Below the pieces are notes generated by a model. It was not told where the DNA came from. It searched no databases and saw nothing but the letters and a program-made list of their open reading frames with translations. A stretch of 64,000 bases of DNA, from NCBI RefSeq assembly GCF_003342675.1, contig NZ_CP031148.1, forward strand, positions 1,426,001-1,490,000, written 5' to 3'. Source of the DNA: Haloplanus rubicundus. Its GTDB lineage: Archaea > Halobacteriota > Halobacteria > Halobacteriales > Haloferacaceae. Of the stretch, positions 63,624 to 64,000 are shown one piece after another (position 1 is the stretch's first letter; every line of letters starts with the position of its first letter). Both the position numbers and the translations under genes were made by a program.

Positions 63624-63676
63624 ACTGACGGCTGTACGTCAGTTGGGATATTCGCCACCCCGGGGTGGCGAATATC
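63624..63676. repeat. Two inverted repeats: 7-bp stem-loop and perfect 30-bp palindrome
   Basis: ACTGACG-GCTGTA-CGTCAGT (63624-63643) is followed 3 bp later by a perfect palindrome with no spacer, GATATTCGCCACCCC then its complement (63647-63676). They lie between the convergent mocA and AbrB-type genes, so a bidirectional terminator is the simplest reading. The paired hairpins could also be an end of an IS200/IS605-type element, but no transposase is present in the window. Confidence 0.6.
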
Positions 63677-63700
63677 TTGAAACAGTTACAGTCGACAGTA

Positions 63701-63856
63701 TCAGCCCTCCCCGTCGTCGACCCGGACGACGATCCGCCCGTCCTCGACGTGCCACTCCACCCGGTCTCCGGCGCCGATATCCAGGAAGTTCCGCACCGGC
63801 TTCGGGACGGTCGTCAGGTTCTTCTCCGAAATCTTCGTATCGGTGAGCTTACCCAT
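63701..63856 (-). CDS. AbrB/SpoVT-family DNA-binding protein
   Basis: Encodes 51 residues from ATG 63856 (MGKLTDTKISEKNLTTVP). The swapped-hairpin AbrB fold is visible in TTVPKPVRNFLDIGAGDRVEWHV in two halves (strand-helix-strand), typical of transition-state or antitoxin-type regulators. It stands alone; no toxin gene is next to it within the window. An upstream inverted repeat (63883-63900) overlaps its promoter. Confidence 0.8.
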   Translation of the reverse strand: MGKLTDTKISEKNLTTVPKPVRNFLDIGAGDRVEWHVEDGRIVVRVDDGEG

Positions 63857-63882
63857 CGATCCGGCGTACGACCCTAGTAAAT

Positions 63883-63900
63883 ACATAGTTTACGCTATGT
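63883..63900. promoter_or_regulatory. Inverted repeat ACATAG-TTTACG-CTATGT at AbrB promoter
   Basis: A perfect 6-bp repeat with 6-nt spacer, immediately upstream of the likely minus-strand TATA (TATTTACT, about 63876-63883). It is 27-44 bp before the ATG at 63856, a suitable site for autoregulation by a dimeric AbrB-type protein. Confidence 0.45.
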
Positions 63901-63913
63901 CGGTCCGCGCCGG

Positions 63914-64000
63914 TCACACGGACGACTTCCACCGGTGGGCACCGCCGTCGGAGGCCCGGTCGAAATCGAGGTCGAACCGGTCGGAGTCCAGGAGGACCGA
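63914..64000 (-). CDS. C-terminal end of a further minus-strand gene (partial)
   Basis: The last 28 codons and TGA stop of a frame that runs out of the window. The translation (SVLLDSDRFDLDFDRASDGG, then AHRWKSSV) has the acidic composition of a haloarchaeal protein. No family can be assigned from so short a piece. Confidence 0.5.
   Translation of the reverse strand, partial: SVLLDSDRFDLDFDRASDGGAHRWKSSV

Overview
This window is from a halophilic archaeon (class Halobacteria). The evidence is high G+C DNA, strongly Asp/Glu-rich proteins, archaeal TATA-box promoters with short or absent leaders, many overlapping ATGA/GTGA/TAATG gene junctions, and haloarchaea-typical families (HTH_10 Bat-type regulator, HalOD1, rnhA operon protein, GbsR-type regulators). 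No rRNA, tRNA, CRISPR array or intact insertion sequence was recognised. The genus cannot be told from the sequence alone.

Layout. (1) 1-9.3 kb is a purine uptake and catabolism island: AzgA-type permease (5' end cut by the window), MFS transporter, adenine deaminase, a two-subunit xanthine-dehydrogenase-like molybdenum hydroxylase and a purine-type amidohydrolase. (2) 9.3-22.5 kb is housekeeping: 1-Cys peroxiredoxin, class II aldolase, Nudix hydrolase, rhomboid-like protease, MFS, DUF4112, MtnA-type isomerase, regulators, TrkH, VanZ, a GbsR regulator with a palindromic operator, and UppP. The aldolase and MtnA could form a deoxyadenosine/methylthioadenosine salvage branch. (3) 22.6-28.3 kb is a glycan locus: initiating sugar-phosphate transferase, UDP-sugar epimerase and an STT3-like membrane protein. 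(4) 28.3-29.4 kb is an AT-rich island with one orphan gene. (5) 29.4-39.2 kb is a surface-protein export locus. It has a membrane-tethered HTH regulator, three secreted proteins with SipW/TasA-type signal segments (one with a von Willebrand A domain inserted into the scaffold), a SipW-like signal peptidase with extra membrane and cytosolic parts, two more SipW-type substrates (one with a 1.05-kb array of 24-bp repeats) and a small membrane protein. A conserved T-loop hairpin closed by an outer stem precedes each of the first three substrate genes. (6) 39.2-51.7 kb is core metabolism: HD phosphohydrolase, GltB, ProS, endonuclease V, zinc-finger rhomboid, pyrophosphatase, PadR regulator, RNase HI and an alpha/beta hydrolase. 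(7) 51.7-63.6 kb is a complete aerobic carbon monoxide dehydrogenase locus. CoxG-M-S-L is followed by CoxF(with YHS)-D-E-DUF364-CoxI on the minus strand, and a divergent MoeA-MocA pair makes the molybdenum cofactor. CoxL carries the form I AYRCSFR active-site loop. (8) The right edge holds hairpins, an AbrB-type protein and the 3' end of a further gene.

The parts most worth following up are the SipW-dependent secretion locus with its repeated RNA-like leader, and the form I CO dehydrogenase operon with its unusual accessory genes.
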